From positions 165,001 through 229,000 of the forward strand of contig JAXCGZ010005684.1 of the NCBI GenBank assembly GCA_037179515.1: a stretch of DNA of 64,000 nucleotides, given 5' to 3'. Origin of the DNA: Halocaridina rubra (Eukaryota; Arthropoda; Malacostraca; Decapoda; Atyidae). The notes under the pieces are model-generated. The model saw only the letters and a program-made list of their open reading frames with translations, did no database searches and was not told the origin of the DNA. A program made the position numbers and the translations under genes. Of this stretch, positions 1-14,733 are shown piece by piece (positions within the stretch are counted from its first letter, which is position 1; each line of letters opens with the position of its first letter).

Positions 1-18
1 TGCTTGGGCGTGTGCATA

Positions 19-22
<4 letters not shown>

Positions 23-73
<51 letters not shown>
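23..73. repeat. (CT)n microsatellite
   Basis: About 25 uninterrupted CT units immediately upstream of the truncated I-like LINE; a second (CT)n lies at the other end of that element. Confidence 0.98.
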
Positions 74-1654
<1,581 letters not shown>

Positions 1655-1659
1655 TACAC

Positions 1660-1790
1660 ATTTTTCTATTGGCGCATATAATCTCAGAATGCGAAAATAG
1701 GGTAATAATTATACGCATTGACGTGCTCGGGCTCGAACTCGCTATTGCCGGATCACAACTCCACTGCGTAAAAATGTACATTTTCATGAC
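1660..1790 (-). repeat. Possible tRNA-derived SINE fragment
   Basis: On the - strand a B-box-like sequence GAGTTCGAGCCC lies around 1726-1737, preceded by a weak A-box-like region. Similar to arthropod tRNA-related repeats, but no clear boundaries, tail or second copy in the window. 1791-1934 holds nothing recognisable. Confidence 0.3.
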
Positions 1791-1934
1791 GATGAAACCT
1801 ACGATTTTACACCTGCAACTAGTTCACTTGAACACTTCAGTCGCTCTGTTACAATTCATTATACTTTTTTTTTTCTTTTTTGTATTGTTCAATATTATAT
1901 TATAAAAATTATCTACAAGACTAAGAGGTAGTCT

Positions 1935-2428
1935 ATGCTTAAATATCAAGTTCTCCTATACTTGTAAGCACTTCAAGTCTGTAGTCTGCCTGTTTGTTCA
2001 TTATTTTGATATATAGAACAGAACACAGGAAAATATCTGTAATGATAATTGGGTCTCACCCCTATGGTATTGATTGCCTCTCAGGGCAACAGTGTAAGGG
2101 GCGTTGTGACTGAAAGCAAATTGTCGATATGAAAAGAGGAACAAATCTAAGAGGGTTGAACATGTGTCATGTGTCGGTATACCGACACATGTTCAACCCT
2201 CTTAGTTTAGTTCCTCTTTTCATATCGCCAATTTGCTTTCAATCATAACGCCCATTACACTGTTGCTCTGAGAGGCAATCAATAGCACAGGGGTTGACCC
2301 AATTATCATTACAGATATTTTTCTTGTGTTCTATTCTGTTTATCAAGATACTGAACAAACAGGCAGATTACTCACATGAAGTGCTTACAAGTATAGGAGA
2401 GTTGTATGTGAATATAGGCTTACACGCA
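1935..2428. repeat. Large foldback (inverted-repeat) element, arms about 240 bp
   Basis: Sequence before the centre (TCGGTATACCGA near 2177-2188) is mirrored on the other side for some 240 bp: for example TCCTATACTTGTAAGCACTT (1952-1971) against AAGTGCTTACAAGTATAGGA (2379-2398), and TTCAACCCTCTTAG beside the centre. Divergence between arms is small. No ORF; probably a non-autonomous foldback or MITE-like element. Confidence 0.85.
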
Positions 2429-2432
2429 CAAC

Positions 2433-2538
<106 letters not shown>

Positions 2539-2733
2539 AAAACTTATTCCGATGATTGAAAGCATACAATCATTCATAAAACAGTTACTAAATCTCACTG
2601 TTAAATACGTTCCGTCATGATGGGTTCCAAAGATCTACAATTATATTGCTTTAATAAAAAGTGCCACTCCCACTCTCAGGAGCTAATGCAGGTCATATCA
2701 ACTTCTTAGGTAATTTGACCTTAAATGTATACT

Positions 2734-2903
<170 letters not shown>

Positions 2904-3035
2904 GGCTAGCAGCAATATTCTCCTGACGTTCTGCAATAATTGGTGTACAACAAAGAGTACATAGAAATGTGAAAGCTTTTTGTTATATATACACTGACAC
3001 TTTTTTTTTTCTATAGCCAGGATATACGGATCCTT

Positions 3036-3039
<4 letters not shown>

Positions 3040-3102
<63 letters not shown>
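3040..3102. repeat. (GA)n microsatellite
   Basis: GA tract with one GG interruption near 3069. 3103-3279 is the intron leading into the first visible exon. Confidence 0.97.
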
Positions 3103-3105
<3 letters not shown>

Positions 3106-3279
3106 CAATCACTTTGATTAAGTCACTTTGATTAAGTTAAGGAGCATGTTATTTGTATTCAGATATGATTCTGCACGTGTTTCGTGAACATACGTTCTTC
3201 CAGCTTATTTATCAATTTGCTTAGTATATGTTTGTTTTTTATTTATTTATTTACTTACATATTTTATCCCAACTTACAG

Positions 3280-3427
3280 ATGGTACGAAGCTGTCATCTT
3301 TCGTACGGGCAACACATTGGCCTACAAGCAAGTTATTATCAGCGGAGAAGATTTATATCTAACAGACACCCCACCTCGAATACTCACTCACCTTCTTCAT
3401 TCATCACACATAGCTCAAGTCCAGTTG
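3280..3427 (+). CDS. C12orf56: Exon 1 in window of the C12orf56-like gene
   Basis: The acceptor is AACTTACAG before 3280 and the donor GTAAGT starts at 3428. The first base completes a codon from an upstream exon; 49 full codons follow, starting WYEAVIFRTG and containing GEDLYLTDTPPR, then ending AQVQL in phase 0. The LYLTDTPP segment is the clearest family signature. The last 73 bp and the donor belong to a four-unit tandem repeat, so this is the most unusual exon of the gene. Confidence 0.85.
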
Positions 3428-3695
3428 GTAAGTAGAGATAATATCTAACAGACACCCCACCTCGAATACTCACTCACCTTCATTCATCACACATAGCTCA
3501 AGTCCAGTTGGTAAGTAGAGATAATATCTAACAGACACCCCACCTCGAATACTCACTCACCTTCTTCATTCATCACACATAGCTCAAGTCCAGTTGGTAA
3601 GTAGAGATAATATCTAACAGACACCCCACCTCGAATACTCACTCACCTTCTTCATTCATCACACATAGCTCAAGTCCAGTTGGTAAGTAGAGATA
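3355..3695 (+). repeat. Four tandem copies of the exon end plus its 5' splice site
   Basis: Units start at 3355, 3441, 3524 and 3610 (86, 83, 86 and 86 bp). Each holds the last 73 bp of the exon and about 13 bp of intron with GGTAAGTAGAGATA; unit 2 lacks one TTC. All four donors are identical. Reading past the first donor meets TAA at 3446-3448, so use of any later donor would truncate the protein after about eight foreign residues. Near identity of the units indicates a recent amplification. Confidence 0.95.
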
Positions 3696-3899
3696 TTTTG
3701 CTGCTTTTCCACAAACAGCTTTTCCCTTTTCGCTCGTTCTGATTTTTTTTTTCGAATTCAGACATAATTATATCCTAGAAGTATGTTTCTAAATATTATT
3801 CGTTCATCTCCCCTCCCAAAAAATATTAATTTTTATTTTACCTGGATAGAAGAATATTTATATTATATTGGTTAATTATAACCAAGTCTGAGAAGCCCC

Positions 3900-5880
3900 T
3901 CTCATTTTGTACAGACACAAACACACCTGTCTTTTTCTACTCTCTCGGCTTTTCCCGTCAAGGGTCACCACAGTGGATCAATTGTCTCCATATTACCCTA
4001 TTCCTTGCAACCTTCTCTGTCACAACACACTCCCTCATGTCTCTCCCAATATACTCCTCATCCCTCCCCAGAATATACCCAAACCATCTCATTGTCGCCT
4101 CTCTTACCATGTTCCCAAGTCTTCCTACCTGAGCTGTCTCTCTTATATATTCATTCTTTATACTGTTCATCCTCGTCACATCCAGAGAAAATGGCAACAT
4201 CTTTGTCTCTGCCACCTTCAGCTCTGCCTCCTGTCTTTTTATGAGTGGAACTGCTTCTCAGCCATACACCATAGTGGGTCTTACTACCTTCTTGTTAACT
4301 TTACTCTTCACTCTTGCAAGTACCCTTTAATCACATATAATCCTTATCACTTTACTCCACCTACTCCACCTTGCCTGCATTCTCTTCTTTACCTCTGTAC
4401 CACAATCTCAATTCCTTTGAATAATTGACACCAAATATTTAAAAGCATCCACCTTTGGCACCTCTGCGCCTTGCAACCTCACCAGTCCACTGCTCTCCCT
4501 CTCATTCTCACTCATGTTGTTGGTTATTTTCATCCCCCATCTATCCAGTGCATACCTCCACTTCTCCAAGCTCTCCACAACCTGTTCCCTACTCTCGCTA
4601 CATATCACAATTACACTTGCAAACATCGTAGTCCACGATGACTCCTGTCTGATCTCGTATGTCAGCCTGTCCATTACTGTTGCAAACAAGAAAGAGTTCA
4701 GGCTCGATCCTTGATGCAATCCCACCCCCACTTTGAACCAATTCGTCAATCCTGCTGCACACCTCACTGCCTTTTATCATTTCTCACAAACATACCTTGC
4801 ACCACCTTCACATACTTCTCTGCTACTCCAGACTTCCTCATGCAATACAACAACTCCTCTCTTGGAACCCTGTCATGCGCCATCTCTAAATCCACAGATA
4901 CACAGTGCATCTCCTTATTTCCTTCCCTATGTTTTTTCTTAAGCATTCTCAATGCCAAATTGCAGCTATAGTGCTCCTTCCTGACATAAAATAATATTTA
5001 TGCTCGCAATACCTCACAGATCTTCTCAGCCTAGCTTCCATTACCCTTTCCCATATATTCACTTTGTGACTAATCAGCTTTATGAACCTATAATTGCACC
5101 ATTTCTGTACAGCTGTCTTGTCCATAAAAATTGGTATCAAAATACGTTTTCCACCTTCCTTAGGCAACATCTCGCCTTCAAAGATTTTGTTAAACAACCT
5201 CGCTAAAAACACCACTTCCATCTCTTCAAACATTCTCTATACCTCCACTGGAATGTCATCTGGACCAACCGCTTTTCTCCTCTTTCTCCTCACTGATCCA
5301 CTGCGCTACCCGCTCCACTACCTCCACATAAGCCATCCTTCTCTCTCATTTTCTTCGTTCATTTGTTCCTCAAAATACTCCTTCCACCTCAGTACACTCT
5401 CCTCAATTTTCAGTACACTTCCATCAGTGTCCTTTTTCAACCTAACCCTATGCACATCCTTCTCAACTTGGTCCCTTTGTCTGGCTAATCGGTACAAGTC
5501 TTTTTCTCCTTCCTTTGTTGCTAATTTACTCATACAGCTCGTCGTAAACATTTTCCTTAGCCTTTGTCACTTCATTCTACGTCTTGCCCCGCATGTCTTT
5601 ATACTTCTGCTTACTTTCATCATCACCCTGGCTATGTCAGTTTTTCGCGATTCTCTTTCTCCTTATACATTCCTGGACCTCTTCATTCCACCACCAAGAA
5701 TCCTTGTCATCCTCCATTTTTCCAGAGATCACACCTAGAACCTTCTTAGCCGTCTCTCTCACCACTTTTGCAGTAATGATCCAGTCGTCACACCACTTTT
5801 CACCACTGCCCTCGTCTCTGTATTTCATACAACATTCTTCATCTCTCGGCTTGCACCATCTGCTCCTTGATCAGTTGTGA
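3900..5880 (-). mobile_element. Decayed RTE-like non-LTR retrotransposon
   Basis: Several - strand open pieces line up in order from high to low coordinate: an EEYFEEQMNEE linker (5318-5551), an RT finger region (4949-5233), SVDLEMAHDRVPREELLY (4764-4958), the palm and thumb (4408-4767) and a C-terminal EYIRETAQVGRLG..RWFGYI region (3958-4215). The catalytic FADD is replaced by FASV near 4627, so it is dead. Stops and frameshifts separate all pieces. The RTE-like assignment rests on the C-terminal RWFG region and is from memory. Confidence 0.7.
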
Positions 5881-6878
<998 letters not shown>

Positions 6879-7203
6879 CAGTGAAAGTATGCTTTCTACA
6901 CCATTGAAAACCAAATGTTGCTTTTTGTCAACGAATTAGAATCTTATTATTTCCATAAATGCATTTATGTAACTTCATGTCGTCCGTGTGCAAGTTTAGT
7001 ATTTCTATTAGTTCAGTGTTCGATAATGCGTGTAATAAACACAACCCTTTTTCATGCTATCTCTCTCTCTCTCTTACTCTAAAAAATGAAAGAATGAATA
7101 TCAATATACGATTTGCATAACACGAGATATTTTTTATCGATACTCAGCATGACATTCTTTAGTCTGGGGGAGTCGTGCAACCCATTTCCCTCCCCTGATC
7201 CGG

Positions 7204-7207
<4 letters not shown>

Positions 7208-7273
<66 letters not shown>
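7208..7273. repeat. (GA)n microsatellite
   Basis: About 33 GA units. 7274-7538 holds nothing recognisable. Confidence 0.98.
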
Positions 7274-7275
<2 letters not shown>

Positions 7276-7537
7276 CACCATATTATTCAAATTACAAACT
7301 TGTAATTTAGATTGGTAATGGGATCATGATTTGTATGGGTATCTGGTTGAGCATTTTGCCTTATCAAAGCATAAGCTCTAGAATATGATGTTTAACTATT
7401 AACTCCGGGGATCAAAATGTACACTCACTGAATGAAGTTAATCCTACTGATTTACAGTGGTTACTGCCACATAAGGGACGGTTACAGACAGTGATGTATG
7501 TACAAGTTTTTCTCTGATTCATGTTTATATCATCTCC

Positions 7538-7655
<118 letters not shown>

Positions 7656-7784
7656 CAGAACTCATATTAGCTTTAGGAGCTGTAATCATTATTTATCATT
7701 TATTTCAATGATTTTTGCAACTATATCTGAAATTAGTATGCTGGAAGTAATTTAGAAATAATCAGGTGCCACGAAATCCTTGCG

Positions 7785-9515
7785 GTGGATACTCTTAAAG
7801 TGCCAAAAGTGGCTTTGATTGGAAGGAATTAATAGAGGGGAAGCAAATATGGCAAAAAGGGAAATCAAAGAGTGGTCAGAGTTAGAAAGAAGGGAAAGTA
7901 CAGAATATGAGTAGTTTGAAGGATTATAATTAAAGAACAGCGGGGAAGAACTATGTGAATTCAGGAGAGGAAGAGGATGAGTGGATCAAGTGTTTTTGGT
8001 AAAACAGGTGTGTGAAAAGTTCTTAGAGAGAGGTAGGGACACTTTTGGGGCTCTCATGAACTTTGAGAATGTGCATACAGGGTTGACAGCGATGTGTTGT
8101 GGAGTGTGTTGCGACTGTACGGAATAAGTGGAAGTTTGCTGAATGCGGTCAAGAGTTTTTACATGAATAGTAGAACATGTGTGAGATTGGGAATGATATG
8201 AATGATTGGTTTAAGGTGGATACAGGGTTACGTCAAAATTGTGTAATGTTGCCATGGTTGTTTAATGTGTATGTGGATGGAGTGGTAAGGGATGTACATA
8301 AGAGTATTAGATAGAGGCTTGAGATTAGTGGTGAATACTGAAGGTTGTGGAGAGTGAATCAATTTCTTTTTTCAGGTGACACAGTACTAATGACTGATAC
8401 TGAGAATGAACTGAATCGTTTTTGGTGACTGAGCTTATTGAGGTGTGTGAAGGAAGGAAGTTGTGGGTGAATTTTGGTAAATGTAAAGTCATGAGATGCA
8501 CGAGGGGTGTTAATGTTGGCAGACTGAATGTAAGAGTGAATGGGAAGTTGCTTGACGTAGCTGATAGTTTTAATTATCTGGGGTCACACATAGCATGGAA
8601 TGGACGAGTGGATGTGGTGTTAGGTCAAAAAGTGAAAGAAGTGAGTAAATGTCTAGGTGGGTTGAAAAGTTTGATGAGAAATAGGTATTTAGGAATGAAT
8701 GCAAAGAGAAGGACAGAAGAAGGTGAGATTGTGCCAACAGCATTGTATGGAGCTGAAACTTGGAATGCAAGAAAGGATGAAAAGAGCAAGTTGAACGTAA
8801 TGGTGGTGAAGTGCTTTAGAAGTATGATTGGTGGATCTAGAATAAATAGAGTAAGAAATGAGGAGGTCAGACAGAGAATGGGTGTTTAAGGAAAGCTATC
8901 AGATAGGTTAGATCAAAGCATATTGAGTTGGTTTGGACACATGGGAAGGATGAGTGACGAACGACTAGAGAAGAGAGTATGGAGTGCAGAAGTGGTAGGA
9001 CTCATGGAAAGGATGAAGGATGAACGACTAATGAAGAGAGTGTCGAATGCAGAAGTGCTTGGAATAAGGCCAAAAGGAAGACCAAGAACTAGATGGATGG
9101 ATGGTGTAAAAAGGACATTGGATCCACGTGGAATGTCAGTGGACCAGGGAAGAGAGTCTGCAAGAGATAGGAATGAGTGGAGGAAGATTGTTTATAGGTG
9201 ACATGGGCCAAAGGGATTTCTTGCACCTGCTAGCACAGTGAACTGAGATGGATGGGTGTGAGGTGAGTTGCCATATGATGAAGCAATGGGGGTAAATCAG
9301 CTGCAACTGTTGGGCCTCACTGTAGAATATCCTTGCCTTCCTACCTAGTGGGTGACCCAAGCAGGTGGTAGGGGGGAAATGTGGCAACTCTTTATTCCTA
9401 AGAAACTAAGAGGCGTAACTAAAGTATGTGTTGGATTATGGTGAATAAGTTGTCTTTGGCTCGGCCACCTCCCTTACAAGGGGGACTAGGGCCATGTATA
9501 TGGCCCCATTTGTAT
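7785..9515 (+). mobile_element. 5'-truncated, decayed RTE-like retrotransposon (same family as 15415-18983)
   Basis: From about 7940 it follows the RT of the 15415-18983 copy: CAGGAGAGGAAGAGGATG, GTGTGTGAAAAGTTCTTAGAG and the C-terminal half. Its 3' end is the same (CGGCCACCTCCCTTACAAGG near 9462-9481). Frameshifts break the RT; a 155-codon stretch (8422-8889) stays open through GSHIAWNG and LYGAETWN. A 72-bp internal duplication (MGRMSDERLEKR then ERMKDERLMKR) lies at 8935-9060. 5' limit uncertain. Confidence 0.8.
8422..8889 (+). pseudogene. RTE-like RT thumb and C-terminal fragment
   Basis: 155 codons corresponding to the region after the catalytic palm: GKCKVMRCTRGVNVGRLNVR, SFNYLGSHIAWNGRVD, then PTALYGAETWNARKDEKSK and IGGSRINRVRNEEVRQRMGV. 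Directly comparable to 18001-18430 in the younger copy. Non-functional without the upstream RT. Confidence 0.75.
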
Positions 9516-9639
9516 TATATCTTTTTATTCAGGTCACAACTGAACTTATACTTTAGTTTCGAATAGCTGTTTTACCTGTATTATCATATTAGTAATACCA
9601 CAGAGATTGATAACAGGATATGTACTAATATTAAACTTA
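9516..9639. other. Spacer between two LINE fragments
   Basis: About 120 bp, nothing recognisable; no target-site duplication could be matched by eye. Confidence 0.5.
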
Positions 9640-10715
9640 ACAGTGGTGTTTCACAGAGCTCTGTTCTTTCACCTACTCTGTTCTTTCTCTTCATCAATGA
9701 TCTTCTACAATCTCCATCTCCCTCTCTTCTTCACGCCTTTGCCGACGATTTTACCCTTCACTTTTCCTCAACATTTTCTTCAAAACCTTCATCTGCTACT
9801 TGTAATCAGTCTCGTATCACTCTTTCTTCTACTCTCAACTCCGATTTGCAGAGGGTATCTGAGTGGGGCACTCAAATTTAGTTAACTTTAATGCCTCCAA
9901 GACACAGTTTCTGGCTATCTCTTTATCTTCTTTTCCTCCTGATAGCCCTATTGTCTTCAAATCTAACGAAATTTACCCTCTTAATTCTATCAACATATTT
10001 GGAATCCATATAGCTTCTAATTTTAGGGATTCTGTTTCGTTTTCATCATTACTTTTCCTCTTTACAGTTACTTAAAATATATAAAGGTATTATCCGTCCC
10101 TGCTTAGAATACTACTATAAAATCTGGGGTGCTTCTTCTTATACTTATCTCCTTGATAGGGTTGAATCTAAGGCAGTCAGACTCATTAGTGATCCTTCTC
10201 TTACTTCTAATCTGGAATTCCTTTCTCTTCACCGTAAGGTATCATCCCCCTCTCTATTCTATCGGTACTACTTCCATCACTGCTTTAATGACTTGGCGAG
10301 TTATATCCCTCTTCCACTGCAGAGGCCGTGTAACACTTGCCAAGTGGCCTCATCTCACAAGTACCGTGTGGAGATTTGTAGCTCTCGGATTGATCGGTGC
10401 AGTGACTGCTACTTCCCATCTACCTCCAGACTCTGGAACTCTCTCCCTCCTATTGTTTTTGCAAACTCTTATAGCCTATCTTTCTTCAAAAAGTGGATCT
10501 ATCGTCATCCTAGGGCTTAATCCTCCATATCTCTAGGTCCTCAGTACTTTGACTATTTTTTCAGTCTGTACTTTTCGTTTGTGTATCATTACTTCATCTC
10601 TGCCTTGTCTATAACCACTTTCTTTTCCTTCGTCTTGATGTTTTCTTGTTCCCAGGCCTTTATTGATGAGGGCAATTTGTTTTGCTTGCCCCGGTGTCAC
10701 ACATAAAAAAATATT
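9640..10715 (+). mobile_element. 5'-truncated Jockey-like retrotransposon, 3' half
   Basis: Begins inside the RT motif SGVSQSSVLSPTLF (equivalent to 22456 onward in the larger copy), includes FADDFTLHF with the catalytic pair kept, and runs to the shared 3' end CCCCGGTGTCACACATAAAAAAA. Several frameshifts (near 9883 and 10045). It is about 80-90 percent like the 20504-23590 copy by eye. Confidence 0.85.
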
Positions 10716-10732
10716 CACATTACAATTAAGAA

Positions 10733-11459
<727 letters not shown>

Positions 11460-11620
11460 ATACATGATTTACCAGAGTTTCTGCAGGGTGGTGTGAGAGA
11501 CCAAACTACCCATATTATCATCAGGTATAAACCAAGTCACACAACTGATTCCCTGCATAAAGGAAAACACAGGAGACACACAACTCACCGTGGTCCCGGA
11601 GGTTCATTTTCTGAACCTAG
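11460..11620 (+). CDS. C12orf56: Exon 2 in window of the C12orf56-like gene
   Basis: Acceptor TTATTTCAG, donor GTGGGT. It opens in phase 0 with IHDLPEFLQGG directly after the AQVQL of the previous exon, giving the family pattern of a hydrophobic strand followed by a D-x-PEFL motif. A predicted strand THIIIRYK follows, then a basic, His-rich stretch KGKHRRHTTHRG that looks disordered. It ends in phase 2 (AG of a split codon). Confidence 0.85.
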
Positions 11621-11685
11621 GTGGGTTTGGTATAGGTTTACTTTTACATCCCAGTGAAGGAATATTTTTCATGAAATATATTATA

Positions 11686-12857
11686 TTAAGCTAGATGTTT
11701 CACCTCCTGTGTAAGTAGGTATATTAATCCTGGATCCAACAATGCATATGTATCAACAACAATATTCGTATCCAAACATCTGACTCTTGCTGGCACTATA
11801 GGAAGAACTACCACCTGTTGGCAGGCGAAGTTACTCACTCTGGGACTCATAAAAGTATTCAGTGGTGTGTAGTTAGTAAACTGTGTTGCTGCTATTGGCA
11901 TCTGCGATTCTGATGTAGGAGTGTGTGTTGGTGCTTCCTGTATATTAGCAATATCATCTGCTTTCTTACTTGGGAGATAAAGATACTTGCTGTGTTTCCT
12001 TCCACAGCTTTCAACATTACAGATAAAATTTCTTGATCAATCTTTAGCAATGTGTCCCTGAGAAAAACAATTCACACACAGACCCTTAGATTTTATAAGA
12101 GTCCAATGGTCCTTTACTTTCATAGCCTTAAATTGTGAACAAGATGTTACATAATGTTTTTGTCCACAACAATTACACTTACCTCCTGTCCACTTCCTGC
12201 TCTCTGGTCTAAATGTATCCTCAGTTATAGAAGTATTGACAGCAAAACTTTCAGCCAGTCTCTTTGGAGCTCTGTTCATCTCATCCTTAATCAATTTTCC
12301 AAAGACTGGATCAGAAGCCTCGTTAGCAACATCACAAATGAACTTCACAAGTTCTGTAATTTCTGGTCCTCTTCTATACTTGGAGCGAATCTCATGATCA
12401 ACTTTTACCCATCTTGTCTGCAGATAATAAGGTAGCTTTTCCACTATCTTAAGCATATTGTCCCCACTTGCTAGCTGATTGATAGAGTTCATTTCCGTAA
12501 GCGACTCAAGACAGCAAGTGAGCTCATCAGCATATTCTCTGAGATCAGCTGATCCCTTCACATCTGGTCTATTGGTAACTTTTCTTACCTATTCACATGT
12601 AATATTATAAGGGTTTCCAAATCTTTCCTCTAAAATTTCTAAACCTCTTATATAGCCTTCTTCAGGACTTTTATAATAAGTACTCTTCAGTGCAAGAGCT
12701 GCCTTTCCTTTACAGTACTTTCCTAAGCATGCCAGTTTTTGAGCTGCTGGGATTGACAAACACCCTATGGTATCCCTAAATGACCTTATGAATGGCCAAT
12801 ACTCCAAAACATCACCACTATATGGATGAATTTCTCCTCTAGGTACTTGCAGAGATT
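11686..12857 (-). mobile_element. BEL/Pao-type LTR retrotransposon remnant (gag and protease)
   Basis: One continuous - strand frame interrupted by stops. Gag N-part (12589-12807): YWPFIRSFRDTIG, KAALALKS. Gag C-part (12037-12561): DVANEASDPVFGKLIK, then zinc knuckles CNCCGQKHYVTSC and GLCVNCFSQGHIAKD. The protease-like piece (11686-11901) reads VVLPIVPARV, then VDTYALLDPG, where DSG/DTG is expected. Stops at 12586-12588 and right after HIAKD (replacing the last knuckle Cys). RT, integrase and LTRs are not visible, so it is a dead fragment. Confidence 0.75.
12037..12561 (-). pseudogene. BEL/Pao gag fragment with zinc knuckles
   Basis: About 175 codons of a nucleocapsid-type protein that would package element RNA. 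First knuckle C-x2-C-x4-H-x4-C (CNCCGQKHYVTSC), second CVNCFSQGHIAKD ended by TGA where Cys is expected. Same frame as the upstream gag piece and the downstream protease-like piece, showing they were one polyprotein. Confidence 0.72.
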
Positions 12858-12940
12858 TTACTGTTGCTGTGTTCGAGACAGATCCAACGCCTGGCTTAAG
12901 GCATCTACTAAAATAATATGTAGCTTTCTTTTTCTATTAA

Positions 12941-13119
12941 TAGATGGCAACCTGTACCATATGGAGGAGCGCCAAGTTGGAATTTCTTAAATACTACCAG
13001 GTGTTACATCCCGGCCTCAATGCACTTACTGGGATAGTGCATTATACACTATGTAACAACTGGTAATATTTAAGAAATTCTAACTTGTCGCTCCTCCATA
13101 TGGTGCAAGTTGCCATCTA
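12941..13119. repeat. Foldback/MITE-like element, arms about 64 bp
   Basis: Begins TAGATGGCAACCTGTACCAT and ends with the near complement ATGGTGCAAGTTGCCATCTA. The loop (13007-13053) has its own small palindrome AATGCACTTACTGGGATAGTGCATT-like around 13020-13044. Non-coding. Confidence 0.85.
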
Positions 13120-13277
13120 GTGACAGAAAATAAAGGAGAAACGGCCAGAAATGCAAACAGACACCTCATGTATTGTTTTCTTGTATTACATTTGAATTGT
13201 TTTTTTATATGTCTTGTACCCATGAAAGCCAGAATTTTTTTTATTGTTACACCTCCTACGTAAGTAGGTATATTAAT

Positions 13278-13448
13278 CAATAGGAATGTCCTTTAGATTT
13301 TTCGCGTTACTCTCTTTCATTCATTCATTTGTTGACTTGCTAAATAAACCAATAGGAAGAGAGTCCCCAAAATCTGGTTTTTGCTGCTCTATAAACCTAG
13401 AAGATAATATAGAAAGTAACGCAAGAAATCTAAAGGACATACCTATTG
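13278..13448. repeat. Second foldback element, arms about 36 bp
   Basis: CAATAGGAATGTCCTTTAGA (13278-13297) is mirrored by TCTAAAGGACATACCTATTG (13429-13448). Interior non-coding. A short open frame across it (13286-13480) is not considered a gene. Confidence 0.8.
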
Positions 13449-14733
13449 ACCAGTCGCTAATTGAAATTATTGACTTTTAGTAGCTTTAGATATTTTATCA
13501 ATATTTTCTTTAATTCATTTCGTACATTAGAGATGTAAATGTACACAGTTACCCTTTGTTTTCAAGTAGGTTTTTTTTTGAGGAGGATTGAATGTTATGA
13601 ATATATTGGTCACAGAATGTCTTAGTGAGTCATATGGTTGGTAAGCTCTCAGTTTGAAAAAAAATATTTGCACTTTTCATTATTTTAAAAATATTTAATA
13701 GATGCCAGGTTTTTTTTGGCAACCTTGTGAAATATGAATAAAATAAGTATGGTAAGTGAAAGAAGAACTTTTTCATCAGTAAGAACTCATTAAAAAAGAA
13801 AATGACTCGTGTACATTTTTCCAGTCTGCTTTCACAGACTGATGTAAAAGGACCATTGCTGTGTGACAGACTGATGCCGTTTGACCAAACGAATTTATTA
13901 ATTCAGTATCTAAATTTTTTTTTTTTTTATCTGTAAGCTTTAATCTTTTACCCGCTCAATGAGGATAAGTTGTAAAGAAGTCAAAGATGACCCAGATAGC
14001 TGGACTAGGGCTATTCCTTTTATTACTGATCTAGACTGTAGTATAGGTTGTTTACCTCTTATATATTGAGAAAATCACACTCATTTTACTAGTTCCTGTT
14101 GTTTGTGATGTAGCTTAATGTTATTTACACAAAATTTATATACACTTCGCGTAGTAGGTACTAATCTGTACTACTAAACAATTAAAATGGATTTTATTAT
14201 TAATTATTATTATTATTAATTATTATTATTATTATTGCCCAGAAGAAAAAGATTTGTCTTGTATTCACCGTACCCTATAAGAATTAACTAAAGGAATAAG
14301 GTGGTAGAGAGCTTGGGATTCTCTCTCTAAGAATGTCTTTACTTGCTGCAAAACATCTAATAAACTTAGACGAAGATGGTTAGTATAATGTAATATCTTC
14401 CTTCCTTTAGTCTTATTTTCAAAGCTGGAATTTCCCTTATGGCTGCAACATTATATGATATTGTGATTAAAGATGAACATTTTTATCTTTGAAAAAAAAA
14501 ATAGATACCTTTGTTTGCTCTTTGTATCATTAGAGGCAGTAAAAGGGACAGGAGAGCAAGCATCTCGTAAACCCTTTTCACTTAATTCGTTTTTTGCCAT
14601 ATAATTACAGAGAACAAGTGAAGATGACCTGTTGCCTCACTGTATTCATGCTCTAGTTGTAGGCACGTCCTGTCGTTTATGAGAGCTGATATCAGATGAG
14701 GAAATTAAATAAGTAATTCCTATTTTGTTGCAG
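13449..14733. other. Intron 2 remainder
   Basis: AT-rich with poly(T) runs (13911-13928), a short (ATT)n near 14190-14235, and no element, ORF or RNA gene that could be recognised. Confidence 0.5.

Noticed and set aside
3355..3695. Regularly spaced repeats reminiscent of a CRISPR array
   Set aside because: Units are contiguous, without spacers, and contain coding sequence with a splice donor in a eukaryotic gene.
5094..5738. 214-codon + strand open frame
   Set aside because: Reverse-strand shadow of the decayed RTE-like LINE, rich in Ser/Leu/Phe as expected for antisense.
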